From assembly GCF_039595935.1 (NCBI RefSeq), contig NZ_JBCNKR010000006.1:248001-312000 (forward strand): a stretch of DNA of 64,000 nt, given 5' to 3'. Positions 9,136 through 16,910 of this stretch are shown one piece after another. The stretch comes from Flavobacterium sp. Lineage in GTDB: Bacteria > Bacteroidota > Bacteroidia > Flavobacteriales > Flavobacteriaceae. A model generated the notes under the pieces. It was not told the DNA's origin and searched no databases. It was given only the letters and a program-made list of their open reading frames with translations. Both the position numbers and the translations under genes were made by a program. Each line of letters begins with the position of its first letter. Position 1 is the stretch's first letter.

Positions 9136-9996
9136 ATGATACAATCTATGACAGGGTTTGGCAAAGCTTCTTTGCAATTGCCTACAAAAAAAATTACCGT
9201 TGAAGTAAAATCTCTAAATAGTAAAGGTTTAGATTTAAACGTAAGAATGCCATCTGTTTACCGTGAAATGGAATTAGGTTTGAGAACTCAAATCTCGACC
9301 AGACTTGAAAGAGGAAAAATTGATTTTGCTATTTATGTAGAAAGTACAGCTGAACAAACCTCAACTAAAGTAAATGTTCCTGTTGTAAAAAGTTATATCG
9401 CCCAATTGAGAGAAGTATATGCTGATGCTGATGAAACTGAATTAATGAAAATGGCGGTTCGCATGCCTGATACATTAAAAACAGAACGCGAAGAAATCGA
9501 TGAAAACGACTGGGAGCAGATTCAGGTTATCATTGATGAAGCATTACAAAACATTTTAAGCTTCAGAAAAGACGAAGGAGAATCTCTTGAAAAAGAATTT
9601 AACCTTAGAATAGGAAACATTCGTCAGTTAATGAACGATACTTTAGCACTTGATCCGGAACGTGTGCAAGCTATTAAAGATCGTTTACAAACTGCAATCT
9701 CAGAATTGCAGGTAAACGTTGATGAAAATCGTTTTGAACAGGAATTAATCTATTATCTTGAAAAACTAGATATTACTGAAGAAAAAGTACGTTTAACGAA
9801 TCATTTAGATTATTTCTTAGAAACTTTAAACGGAAATGAAGCTAACGGTAGAAAACTTGGTTTTATTACTCAGGAAATGGGCCGTGAAATCAATACCATG
9901 GGTTCAAAATCTAATCATGCACAAATGCAGAAGCTTGTTGTAATGATGAAAGATGAATTAGAGAAGATTAAGGAACAGGTTTTGAATGTTTTATAA
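9136..9996 (+). CDS. yicC: YicC/YloC-family endoribonuclease
   Basis: 286 residues, full length for the family. It opens with MIQSMTGFGKASLQ, the diagnostic N-terminus, followed by VEVKSLNSKGLDLNVRMPS. The C-terminal DUF1732 domain is also intact: LDYFLETLNGNEANGRKLGF then ITQEMGREINTMGSKSNHA. YicC enzymes are metal-dependent endoribonucleases involved in RNA turnover. The gene precedes gmk, a pairing found in many bacteria, and is separated from it by a repeat-filled gap of 113 bases. Confidence 0.95.
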   Translation: MIQSMTGFGKASLQLPTKKITVEVKSLNSKGLDLNVRMPSVYREMELGLRTQISTRLERGKIDFAIYVESTAEQTSTKVNVPVVKSYIAQLREVYADADETELMKMAVRMPDTLKTEREEIDENDWEQIQVIIDEALQNILSFRKDEGESLEKEFNLRIGNIRQLMNDTLALDPERVQAIKDRLQTAISELQVNVDENRFEQELIYYLEKLDITEEKVRLTNHLDYFLETLNGNEANGRKLGFITQEMGREINTMGSKSNHAQMQKLVVMMKDELEKIKEQVLNVL

Positions 9997-10049
9997 AAGC
10001 TGTAGGCTTTAGGCAATAAGCTGTAAGCAAAATTTAAAAAATTCAAACA

Positions 10050-10104
10050 AAAGCTTAAAGCATAATGCCTAAAGCTTAAAGCATAAAAAAAGCTTAAAGC
10101 ATAA
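10050..10104. repeat. Three tandem copies of a 16-bp AAGCTT-centred unit
   Basis: AAAGCTTAAAGCATAA occurs at 10050-10065 and 10071-10086, and again ending at 10104. Related inverted sequence lies just upstream at about 9998-10028. The repeats fill the yicC-gmk gap and could form alternative hairpins in the mRNA. Confidence 0.7.
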
Positions 10105-10109
10105 CAATA

Positions 10110-10682
10110 ATGAACAAAGGAAAATTAATTGTTTTTTCGGCACCGTCTGGATCTGGAAAAACAACTATCGTAAAGCATTTATTAGGACAAGAAGATTTAA
10201 ATTTAGAATTTTCTATCTCTGCTGCTTCGCGTGCGCCTCGTGGTGAGGAAGTTAACGGAAAAGATTATTATTTTATTTCGTTAGAAGAATTCAAAAAACA
10301 CATTAAAGCAGAAGATTTCCTGGAATGGGAAGAAGTTTACCGTGATAACTTCTATGGAACTTTAAAATCTGAAATTGAAAGAATCTGGGCTTTAGGAAAG
10401 AATGTCATTTTTGATATTGACGTTGCAGGCGGACTTCGTATTAAACATAAATTTCCAGAGCAAACTTTAGCTGTTTTTGTAAAACCGCCAAGTGTTGACG
10501 AACTTAAACGAAGATTAAAAGAACGTTCTACTGAAAGTGATGACAAAATCAATATGCGAATTGCTAAAGCTTCTGTAGAATTAGCAACAGCTCCTCAATT
10601 TGATGTGATTATCAAAAACTATGATTTACCAGTAGCTTTGGAAGAAGCGCATCAATTGGTTAAAGATTTCGTAAATAAATAA
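10110..10682 (+). CDS. gmk: Guanylate kinase
   Basis: Phosphorylates GMP to GDP. The 190 residues are standard length. The P-loop APSGSGKTTIVKHLL lies near the N-terminus. The GMP-binding segment has SAASRAPRGEEVNGKDYYFI with the conserved Arg and Tyr, then FLEWEEVYRDNFYGT. The lid carries KRRLKERSTESDDKINMRI. It sits between yicC and nadD on the same strand, so the three probably form one transcription unit broken by two repeat-bearing spacers. Confidence 0.97.
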   Translation: MNKGKLIVFSAPSGSGKTTIVKHLLGQEDLNLEFSISAASRAPRGEEVNGKDYYFISLEEFKKHIKAEDFLEWEEVYRDNFYGTLKSEIERIWALGKNVIFDIDVAGGLRIKHKFPEQTLAVFVKPPSVDELKRRLKERSTESDDKINMRIAKASVELATAPQFDVIIKNYDLPVALEEAHQLVKDFVNK

Positions 10683-10714
10683 TTTTTATTCCACAGAGAT
10701 ACACAAAGAAAAAA

Positions 10715-10761
10715 CACAGAGATTCGCAAAAGCTTTTATATAAACTTTGCGAATCTTTGTG
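10715..10761. repeat. Inverted repeat between gmk and nadD
   Basis: Arms at 10715-10731 and 10745-10761 pair over 17 bases with one mismatch (G-U in RNA). The 5' side is preceded by a partial direct copy, CCACAGAGATACACAAAG, at 10691-10708. Confidence 0.7.
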
Positions 10762-10794
10762 CTATCTTAGCAAATCTCAGTGAAACTATAAAAA

Positions 10795-11376
10795 ATGAAA
10801 ATAGGTCTTTACTTCGGGACATATAATCCCATTCATGTTGGTCATTTGATAATTGCCAATCATATGGCAGAATATGCTGGTTTAGATCAGATTTGGATGG
10901 TAGTTACGCCTCATAATCCGTTGAAGAAAAAAGCAACTTTATTAGACGATCAACAGCGTCTCCAAATGGTATTTCTGGCAACAGAAGATTATCCGAAAAT
11001 AAAACCATCAGATATTGAGTTTAAATTACCTCAACCGAGTTATACGGTTATTACACTCGCTCATTTACAAGAGAAATATCCAACACATGAGTTTTCTTTA
11101 ATTATGGGTGAAGACAACTTAAAAACGCTTCATAAATGGAGAAATTATGAAGTGATTCTGGAAAATCATGATATATATGTGTATCCGAGAATTTCTGACG
11201 AACCAGAAAATGTGGAATTAAAATCGCATCCAAAAATTCATGTAATTGATGCGCCAATTGTAGAAATTTCTTCAACTTTTATTCGGAACAATATTAAAGA
11301 AGGTAAAAATATTCAGCCTTTGTTACCGCCAAAAGTTTGGGAATATATTGATCATAATAATTTTTATAAGAAATAA
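10795..11376 (+). CDS. nadD: Nicotinate-nucleotide adenylyltransferase
   Basis: Joins ATP and nicotinate mononucleotide to give deamido-NAD. The 193 residues are full length. The nucleotidyltransferase motif GTYNPIHVGHLIIA (HxGH) is at the N-terminus, the second signature ISSTFIRNNI near the C-terminus, and IMGEDNLKTLHKWRNYE in the middle. It is convergent with the NAD salvage island that begins 250 bases further, so the enzymes for making the dinucleotide lie side by side although on opposite strands. Confidence 0.95.
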   Translation: MKIGLYFGTYNPIHVGHLIIANHMAEYAGLDQIWMVVTPHNPLKKKATLLDDQQRLQMVFLATEDYPKIKPSDIEFKLPQPSYTVITLAHLQEKYPTHEFSLIMGEDNLKTLHKWRNYEVILENHDIYVYPRISDEPENVELKSHPKIHVIDAPIVEISSTFIRNNIKEGKNIQPLLPPKVWEYIDHNNFYKK

Positions 11377-11389
11377 GATTATCAAATTT

Positions 11390-11521
11390 GAATTGCCTCC
11401 AGTTTTAACTGGAGGTTTTTGTTTTATACAGTAAATGGCTTTAGCCTAACTGTCGCAATTTGGCTAAAGCCGATGAAGATCGCGATATTTTTAAACCTCC
11501 AGTTAAAACTGGAGGCAATTC
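11390..11521. repeat. 132-bp nested inverted-repeat element
   Basis: The outer arms at 11390-11418 and 11493-11521 are exact reverse complements over 29 bases. Each arm itself contains the palindrome CCTCCAGTT-TT-AACTGGAGG. Inside lies a second pair, GGCTTTAGCC at 11437-11446 and GGCTAAAGCC at 11462-11471. The left arm followed by T-rich sequence can serve as the nadD terminator. No reading frame worth calling and no transposase are present. Confidence 0.85.
11394..11420 (+). terminator. Likely nadD terminator within the nested repeat
   Basis: Hairpin CCTCCAGTT/AACTGGAGG followed by GTTTTTGTTTT. Confidence 0.65.
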
Positions 11522-11534
11522 ATTTCAAAAAATA

Positions 11535-11567
11535 ACCTTTGTCAAAGTTCAAAACTTTGACAAAGGT
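11535..11567. repeat. 15-bp perfect inverted repeat
   Basis: Arms 11535-11549 and 11553-11567 are exact complements with a three-base loop. No long T run follows, so it is probably another intergenic repeat rather than a terminator. Confidence 0.7.
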
Positions 11568-11587
11568 CTCATTACATTTATAAATTC

Positions 11588-11614
11588 AAAAAAAAACCTG
11601 AACTTACATTCAGG
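11588..11614 (-). terminator. Terminator at the end of the NAD/ADP-ribose operon
   Basis: On the minus strand, CCTGAA...TTCAGG with a seven-base loop is followed by a run of T. It lies just after the nadV stop. Confidence 0.7.
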
Positions 11615-11628
11615 CTTTCTTTTTTTAA

Positions 11629-13098
11629 TTAAGCTTCTATGCTTACTTCACTTTTTACTCTCGTTCTGATTTCATTAAGCGATTGCTCAACCAAAAGTTT
11701 TCCATCTCTAAAAACCTCTTTCAATTCACCTTGTTTTTCTTCTTCCCAAGAAACATTATCAGTTAAATGATACTTCCCGTCGATTAAATCGATTTTCATC
11801 AATCCTTTGGCAGATTTTTTCGTTCCGTCATCAGTAATCGGGTCTTTGAAGATAGCTCTTCCCTCTCCGTTTACTTCTCCGTAAGTTGCTTTCATCGCAA
11901 AACCAAAAGTATCTCTGGTGTTGTATTGATATGTGAAAGAACCAATTCCAAGAACAACATTTGTAGAAGCGAAACCTTTTTCTTTTAGTCTTTCGCAGAT
12001 TTGAGTCGCTCTGGCTACGGTGATACTATCTCCATAAATAGCACCGATTTGCGGAACCAATTCTTTAAATCCTTTCGTATTTGTTGTACCGCCAAAAACA
12101 TCCCAAAGCAATTCGATAACACCTTTCTTTTCTTGTTCTGTTTTTCCGTTTGGATTTCCGCAGATAATATCAACCGGATCACCGCTGTCAGGACGAATGA
12201 CCACTTTCCCTTCTCTTGAAACGATATCTTCTCTCAATCTTGGAAGATAATCGGTTAAAACTTTCCATAAATCCCAGGTATCAGAAACGATAGAAACGAT
12301 TCCTTTTGGATAAACTTCTGTAATTAATCTTTTGAAAGTTTCATACTCACCTTCTGTAGTTCCCATACACATTACAGAATGCTCTGTAGCGGCAACTGAA
12401 CCTGCAACCAATTCCTGATCTGAATTGGCTTTATAATATTCTTCTAAGAAATCAATTGCCGGAATCGTATCAGATCCTGTGAAACTTAATAAATGCCCGG
12501 CTGCAGAAGTCAGCGCAGCTTCAATTCCGCCCATTCCTCTCATTGAGAAATCATGCGCCTGCCAGTCTACAAATTCCGGAACAGAAGAAGTTTCTCCTGC
12601 ATATTTATCCAATACTTTTCTGTATTCTTTTGCAATTGTTGCTGAGTTACAAGGAAGCCAGATTACTGCTGAAAGCAACGTTTCGAAATAATTGGTCAGC
12701 CAGAAAAACTCCGGAATTGTATTATACATCGTAAACATTGGAACTCTCAATGGAACGCTTGCTCCTTCTGGCAAAGCTTTAAACACCATCGGAATGTATC
12801 CTAAATCATGTAAATCTTCGATATGTTTAGTTCCAACCTGGTTTTCGCCTAAATAATTATTGATTCTGCGAGCGTATTTTGCAACAACTTCTTCTTTTGA
12901 TTTTTTAAAGAAATACTCTTCAAAATCGTGAATGATATATTTTTTAATGAAATACTGTAATCCGAAAAATACAACTTCGTCAAGACCTTCAATTCTTGAT
13001 TTACGAGGTGTCCAGTTAGAATAAACTAAGGTTGTTCCGTCTGGATATTGTCTTCTGTGGTCAACTTTGTAACCGTCGGTTAATAATAATGGGTTCAT
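11629..13098 (-). CDS. nadV: Nicotinamide phosphoribosyltransferase (NAMPT-type)
   Basis: 489 residues, the length of NAMPT enzymes, which join nicotinamide and PRPP to NMN. Recognisable parts are LTDGYKVDHRRQYPDGTTLV, DFSMRGMGG (the Arg and Phe of the nicotinamide site), TGSDTIPA (the Asp that contacts the amide), the phospho-His in GSVAATEHSVMCMG, and VVIRPDSGDPVDI. It is the last gene of a seven-gene run and is separated from kptA by 31 bases. With nadD it could give a two-step nicotinamide salvage route. Some phage relatives instead transfer ADP-ribose pyrophosphate to nicotinamide; which donor this enzyme uses cannot be told from the sequence alone. Confidence 0.95.
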   Translation of the reverse strand: MNPLLLTDGYKVDHRRQYPDGTTLVYSNWTPRKSRIEGLDEVVFFGLQYFIKKYIIHDFEEYFFKKSKEEVVAKYARRINNYLGENQVGTKHIEDLHDLGYIPMVFKALPEGASVPLRVPMFTMYNTIPEFFWLTNYFETLLSAVIWLPCNSATIAKEYRKVLDKYAGETSSVPEFVDWQAHDFSMRGMGGIEAALTSAAGHLLSFTGSDTIPAIDFLEEYYKANSDQELVAGSVAATEHSVMCMGTTEGEYETFKRLITEVYPKGIVSIVSDTWDLWKVLTDYLPRLREDIVSREGKVVIRPDSGDPVDIICGNPNGKTEQEKKGVIELLWDVFGGTTNTKGFKELVPQIGAIYGDSITVARATQICERLKEKGFASTNVVLGIGSFTYQYNTRDTFGFAMKATYGEVNGEGRAIFKDPITDDGTKKSAKGLMKIDLIDGKYHLTDNVSWEEEKQGELKEVFRDGKLLVEQSLNEIRTRVKSEVSIEA

Positions 13099-13129
13099 AT
13101 ATTTATAATTTAGGCTTTATAATAGTTTT

Positions 13130-13672
13130 TTAAAATTCGATATACTTTGCCGGAACTTCATCTGTCAGCCAAACATTGTTTTCAGACAAATAAAATTTGA
13201 ATCCGTCTCTATGCATGGCGCCGCTTCTAACAGTTAAGATTTGAGCAATTCCACGACGGCTTCCTACTTTCACTGCTGTTTCTTTGTCTTTTGAAAGATG
13301 CACGTGCTGACGGCTCATTTTCTTTAAACCTTCTTTTCTGATGCTTTCCATAAATTCCCCAACTGTTCCGTGGTATAAATATTCTGAAGGTTCTGTTTCA
13401 GGTAAGTCTAATTCAACCGAAATCGAATGTCCCTGACTTGCACGGATTTTGGTTTTATCTTCGTTATAAGCAAAACGCTTTTTATCGTTATTTTCTACCA
13501 CGTAGTCTAAAACAACTGCGTCTAATTTATTTCCTTTTTGTGAGCATTTCAAAATCAATTCTTCTACATCTGCCCAGCCATTTTCGTCTAATTTTAAACC
13601 GATTTTTTCCGGCGAATGTCTAAGTACGAGACTTAGAAATTTGCTTACGGTTTTTGCTGTTTGTTCATTCAT
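13130..13672 (-). CDS. kptA: RNA 2'-phosphotransferase (KptA/Tpt1)
   Basis: 180 residues, full length. The enzyme moves a 2'-phosphate from RNA to NAD, releasing nicotinamide and ADP-ribose 1'',2''-cyclic phosphate. The N-terminal winged helix has SKFLSLVLRHSPEKIGLKLD, and the C-terminal ADP-ribosyltransferase-like half has EYLYHGT, SRQHVHLSKD and KVGSRRGIAQIL. The Arg-His-His-Arg catalytic set appears to be present. The bacterial substrate is uncertain because bacteria lack the tRNA splicing that makes such phosphates. The products, nicotinamide and an ADP-ribose derivative, are what its neighbours use. Confidence 0.95.
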   Translation of the reverse strand: MNEQTAKTVSKFLSLVLRHSPEKIGLKLDENGWADVEELILKCSQKGNKLDAVVLDYVVENNDKKRFAYNEDKTKIRASQGHSISVELDLPETEPSEYLYHGTVGEFMESIRKEGLKKMSRQHVHLSKDKETAVKVGSRRGIAQILTVRSGAMHRDGFKFYLSENNVWLTDEVPAKYIEF

Positions 13673-13698
13673 TTTTAATATTTTTTTCTATCAACATT

Positions 13699-14205
13699 TT
13701 ACAAAAGGCTTTTGTAAATATTGTAATTTTCATCATCAAAACAGACAAATATTACTTTTTCTATTTCAATCTTTTTTTCAAAATCTTTTACTGTTTGTAT
13801 TGCAATTTCGGCGGCTTTATCTTTTGGAAAATGATAAATTCCAGTGCTAATATTAGGGAAAGCAATAGTTTTTATTCCATTTTGAATAGCAAGTTTCAAA
13901 CTATTTTTATAGCAATCAGCCAGCAACTTTGATTTTTCTTCTTTGTCACCATTCCAAACTGGTCCGACTGTATGAATAACATATTTAGAAGGCAGATTTC
14001 CTGACGTTGTTATAACAGCCTCTCCGGTTTTACAACCTCCTTGTTTATTTCTAATTTGGATACATTCGTCTAGAATCGCTTTTCCTCCTTTCCTATGAAT
14101 TGCTCCATCAACACCTCCACCGCCAAGTAAGGAAGTATTAGCAGCATTCACTATTGCATCAACTTGAATTTCTGTTATGTCTGCTTTTAATAATTCTAAA
14201 ATCAT
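13699..14205 (-). CDS. Macro-domain protein, MacroD-type ADP-ribosyl hydrolase
   Basis: 168 residues that form a single macro domain. Motifs of the MacroD/YmdB group are clear: [20 protein letters not shown] (ADP-ribose pocket and catalytic loop), [10 protein letters not shown] and [18 protein letters not shown]. Such enzymes remove ADP-ribose from acidic residues, O-acetyl-ADP-ribose or terminal phosphates, giving free ADP-ribose. The start ATG overlaps the end of the previous gene by four bases, so the two are translationally coupled. It could also process the cyclic-phosphate product of KptA made by the next gene. Confidence 0.95.
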   Translation of the reverse strand: MILELLKADITEIQVDAIVNAANTSLLGGGGVDGAIHRKGGKAILDECIQIRNKQGGCKTGEAVITTSGNLPSKYVIHTVGPVWNGDKEEKSKLLADCYKNSLKLAIQNGIKTIAFPNISTGIYHFPKDKAAEIAIQTVKDFEKKIEIEKVIFVCFDDENYNIYKSLL

Positions 14206-14615
14206 TTTCGAAAACTATCTAGTTTCTCATTAAGTTCATTGTTTTCACTTACCAAAGAACGATCTGTAAAATGCACATTTACAATTTCAATTCCGTTTAC
14301 TATATTGGAATTGAAATCAATTAATTCTTCTGACGGAATCCAAAGTTCATTATGGTTCTTATCACCAACATTTTGAATTTCATATTTATCCAGAAAAGCA
14401 GTTTTTACTTCAAAAGCAGTTACAATTCCAATAAATCCTGAAAATTCATCAACTGTATTCCATTCAAAAGCAATTTGATCTGCATATTGCTGATTCATTA
14501 CCGGATAAAAAATAGGCTGCCATTCTAATCTTGGCGGAAATGATTTATAATCGGACTCTGCGATTAATTCCATTTCTTTTAATCCAACCGGGCGATATAA
14601 TCTTGTTGTTTCCAT
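14202..14615 (-). CDS. Small conserved protein of the ADP-ribose island, possible ADP-ribosyltransferase-like fold
   Basis: 137 residues from the ATG at 14615 (a TTG two codons upstream is less likely). I recall close relatives carrying the database label ADP-ribosylation/crystallin J1, but the sequence does not look like an ADP-ribosylglycohydrolase. It is conserved in flavour: [16 protein letters not shown] at the start, [20 protein letters not shown] in the middle, and [17 protein letters not shown] towards the end. This order (Arg or His after a first strand, an aromatic FYP plus helix, a Glu in a late strand) recalls compact ADP-ribosyltransferase folds such as the C-terminal half of KptA. 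That is an inference. It lies between the NADAR and macro genes, eight bases after the former and overlapping the latter by four. Confidence 0.6.
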   Translation of the reverse strand: METTRLYRPVGLKEMELIAESDYKSFPPRLEWQPIFYPVMNQQYADQIAFEWNTVDEFSGFIGIVTAFEVKTAFLDKYEIQNVGDKNHNELWIPSEELIDFNSNIVNGIEIVNVHFTDRSLVSENNELNEKLDSFRK

Positions 14616-14622
14616 AATCAAT

Positions 14623-15150
14623 TTATCTCAATTCATCTCTAACTTCTATCAAAGCAAAACCTAAAAGATTCAAGCCTTTCCATTTTTCAGGAATTAAAAC
14701 ATCTTTATGATCGCTTGCCATTCCGATTCCCCAAATTGGATCAACAGGACTTGCTTCAACCAAAACCCTGTCTTTTGTATTTAACAGAAATGTTTTTAAA
14801 TCTTTATTTTGACTGAACTTATGATAATTCCCTTGTTTTACAATTTCATATCTGTTTTCTAACCACAGTTTATCATCATAGTTTCTAACTTCTCTTCCTA
14901 ACTTTTTAGCTTCAGCTGGAGAATCGGCTTCAAGGATTTTTTCTAAGATTTCTTCGTCCTGAAACAATTCTGCTTTTTTAGCCATCATCCAGTGTTCGGC
15001 TGTTTTGTAGGTTACTTTTTCAACTTTAAAAGAACTTAACCACCATTGACTAAAACATGTTTTGGTAATTTTTCCGTCTTTATTTGGTTGATGTCCCCAG
15101 AAAAATAAAAACTTACTTTCTGAAGCTATATCTTGTATATTATATTTCAT
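14623..15150 (-). CDS. NADAR-family protein (YbiA/DUF1768)
   Basis: 175 residues covering one NADAR domain. Signs are LFFWGHQPNKDGKITK, FSQWW, the helix TYKTAEHWMMAKKAELF, EAKKLGREVRNYDDKLW, and ENRYEIVKQGNYHKFSQN, closing with LVEASPVDPIWGIG. NADAR proteins were predicted to act on NAD-derived nucleotides, and some are reported to hydrolyse ADP-ribose from guanine bases, so releasing ADP-ribose. Others cleave an N-glycosidic bond in riboflavin intermediates (YbiA). Here the surrounding ADP-ribose enzymes favour the first role. A hairpin lies in the 55-base gap before it. Confidence 0.92.
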   Translation of the reverse strand: MKYNIQDIASESKFLFFWGHQPNKDGKITKTCFSQWWLSSFKVEKVTYKTAEHWMMAKKAELFQDEEILEKILEADSPAEAKKLGREVRNYDDKLWLENRYEIVKQGNYHKFSQNKDLKTFLLNTKDRVLVEASPVDPIWGIGMASDHKDVLIPEKWKGLNLLGFALIEVRDELR

Positions 15151-15168
15151 TTTTGTTTTAAGTTTTAG

Positions 15169-15198
15169 GTTTCAAGTTCCAAGTAATGAACTTGAAAC
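15169..15198. repeat. 11-bp perfect hairpin inside the NAD/ADP-ribose operon
   Basis: GTTTCAAGTTC at 15169-15179 pairs exactly with 15188-15198 across an eight-base loop. No T run follows on the minus strand, so read-through is expected. It may stabilise an mRNA end. Confidence 0.65.
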
Positions 15199-15205
15199 TT
15201 TGAAA

Positions 15206-16024
15206 CTAATTAAATGTATCTTGGAAATACTTAAAATTTGATTTTTTTTCAGAATTGTCAAATACTGCAAAAACTATTTTCTTAAAAGCACCTGAATATT
15301 TTTCTGTAATAATTTCTTTAAATAATTGAGCTACATCTTTAGTTTCATTTCTAAAAACACCACAGCCCCAGGCTCCTAAAATTAAGGTGTCACATTTTTG
15401 CTTTGCTGCAATGGCTAATACTTTATCCATTCTCTTTTTAAAAGTATCTTCTATTTCGGCAATTTCTTCATTTCTTTTATGCTGCAGCATTGCACCTTTA
15501 TTTGGTGCAGCTGAAGTGATTACGTCTACAACAAATGGTTTCTCAAAATAATTTCCATTGTCATCATTCCAAAACAAAACATTTGGACTGTAAATCATGT
15601 AATCTGAATATAAAAATGAAGACTGATTTCTATTAAAATCATACATTGTTTTGTCTTTGATCTGTGTTTCATAAAGATTGGAAGATCTCGCCAAACTTTC
15701 TTCCTGAGCAGAAGCACCTCCTAAGAATCCTCCGCCTGGATTTTTTGCAGAAGCGAAATTCAAAACACACATTTTATCATTTTGCTCCTGAACAATGGCT
15801 TCAATTGTCGAACAGTTTTTTGTAACAATTTGAGTTTGAAACTTATTTTCAATTGGAGTTTTCAAAAATGTATCCCAATCGTTTGGTGTAATTGTAAACG
15901 TATTCTTTATAGACTCTTCGAGTTCTTTTTTTATATCAATATTTTTTCCTTTGTAATCATAGAAACCATCTTTTATGATTTCTAATGTTTTATTTGCTAT
16001 TTCTACTCTATAATTTTTATTCAT
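15206..16024 (-). CDS. Microbial-type poly(ADP-ribose) glycohydrolase-like protein
   Basis: 272 residues of the TIGR02452/DUF2263 family. The signature GGG-x(7)-QEE is complete in NPGGGFLGGASAQEESLARS, where the two Glu are the catalytic pair of PARG enzymes. An N-terminal helical region of about 80 residues precedes it, and DTLILGAWGCGVFRNETKDV, the macro-fold phosphate loop, follows near the C-terminus. It should cut ADP-ribose from polymers or proteins in the cytoplasm. Its ATG overlaps the last codons of the PRPP-synthetase-like gene by four bases, indicating coupling with that kinase. Confidence 0.93.
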   Translation of the reverse strand: MNKNYRVEIANKTLEIIKDGFYDYKGKNIDIKKELEESIKNTFTITPNDWDTFLKTPIENKFQTQIVTKNCSTIEAIVQEQNDKMCVLNFASAKNPGGGFLGGASAQEESLARSSNLYETQIKDKTMYDFNRNQSSFLYSDYMIYSPNVLFWNDDNGNYFEKPFVVDVITSAAPNKGAMLQHKRNEEIAEIEDTFKKRMDKVLAIAAKQKCDTLILGAWGCGVFRNETKDVAQLFKEIITEKYSGAFKKIVFAVFDNSEKKSNFKYFQDTFN

Positions 16025-16848
16025 AATTTTAATTTTACAACCTCAACCGTTTCACCATCAAAATCTTTAAAAGAGTTTGTTGTAAAAATGCCGTCAAAGC
16101 AATTTAAAACTTCGAAACCTTTATTAAAAATTCCGTGGCTTACGGCTAAGTAAAGTTTTCCGGCATTTTTATTTTTTAGTTCTTCTGCTAAACCAACGAA
16201 GGTTCCGCCGCCGTCGCAGATATCATCTACAATTAAACAATCCATTCCCTGCAAATCCTCTTCATAAACTTTAAAACCAGATAGTTTTCCTGTTTTTACA
16301 TCTCGGCTTTTACTGCATTCTACAACTTCAACTCCGCCTAAATATTCAGAAACTTTGTAGATTTTCTTCAAAGCGCCGCCGTCTGGAGAAATCAGTTTTA
16401 CGTTTTGGCCAATTTTACTAAGCACTTCTTTGATAAAAGTATAGTTCGGAATCACTGTACTATTATTCAACAAAGCCGGAGTTACTTCAGAGTGAGCATC
16501 AAAAACAAATACTTTATTCAATTGCATGGCATTGATAATATCAGCATATACTTTTACAGATAATGGCTCACCGGGAATCATAACACGATCTTGTCTCGCA
16601 GCTGGAAAATACGGAATAAAAAGATCGATAATCTTAACGTCCATTCTGCGTAACGCATCTACTGTGATACACAATAATCCCAAATCATTGAAAGAATTTA
16701 ATCTATGTGTAATTGTTACTTTCTGGTTTACATCAAAATCCGGATTAATTTTGATATGTGGTTCTCCTCCAGAAAAGGTAAAACTTTGAAATTTGATTTC
16801 TTCCTGATCTTGAATAGGAGCAAATTTTGGGTCGAGATTTAGTATCAT
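16021..16848 (-). CDS. Divergent ribose-phosphate pyrophosphokinase (PRPP synthetase-like)
   Basis: 275 residues, shorter than the usual 310-320 of Prs. The ATP site is visible (FPAARQDRVMIPGEPLSVKV), the catalytic His in VFDAHSEVTPALL, the pyrophosphate-loop region SPDGGALKK, and the sugar-phosphate loop LIVDDICDGGGTF. In ordinary Prs the last loop reads D-T-x-G-T; here it is D-G-G-G-T, so a small Thr is replaced by Gly next to the 5-phosphate. It is the first gene after the NrtR-type regulator and sits in an operon ending in nadV. It may supply PRPP for NMN synthesis, or it may phosphorylate a larger substrate such as ADP-ribose. A housekeeping prs would be expected elsewhere in the genome. 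Confidence 0.88.
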   Translation of the reverse strand: MILNLDPKFAPIQDQEEIKFQSFTFSGGEPHIKINPDFDVNQKVTITHRLNSFNDLGLLCITVDALRRMDVKIIDLFIPYFPAARQDRVMIPGEPLSVKVYADIINAMQLNKVFVFDAHSEVTPALLNNSTVIPNYTFIKEVLSKIGQNVKLISPDGGALKKIYKVSEYLGGVEVVECSKSRDVKTGKLSGFKVYEEDLQGMDCLIVDDICDGGGTFVGLAEELKNKNAGKLYLAVSHGIFNKGFEVLNCFDGIFTTNSFKDFDGETVEVVKLKL

Positions 16849-16858
16849 AGTTTTTTAG

Positions 16859-16879
16859 TTTGCGTTAATTATACGCAAA
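16859..16879. promoter_or_regulatory. Candidate NrtR operator 1, overlapping the -7 element
   Basis: A 21-bp palindrome with perfect arms TTTGCGT and ACGCAAA and a seven-base centre. It covers the TTTG of the -7 element of the island promoter, so a bound repressor would block transcription start. Confidence 0.7.
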
Positions 16880-16883
16880 TGTA
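16876..16883 (-). promoter_or_regulatory. Promoter -7 element of the NAD/ADP-ribose operon
   Basis: TACATTTG on the minus strand fits TAnnTTTG. A TTG (CAA at 16903-16905 on the plus strand) lies exactly 19 bases upstream, matching the TTG-N19-TAnnTTTG form of Flavobacterium promoters. Confidence 0.75.
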
Positions 16884-16910
16884 GAATTAAATTTTAAATA
16901 AACAATTTAT

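Noticed and set aside
11460..11669. Short plus-strand reading frame of 69 codons between nadD and nadV
   Set aside because: It runs through the right half of the nested palindrome and the operon terminator, has no promoter or family resemblance, and overlaps the end of nadV.
14202..14615. ADP-ribosylglycohydrolase (crystallin J1) assignment for the small island protein
   Set aside because: It is far too short and lacks the Asp-rich motifs of that family.
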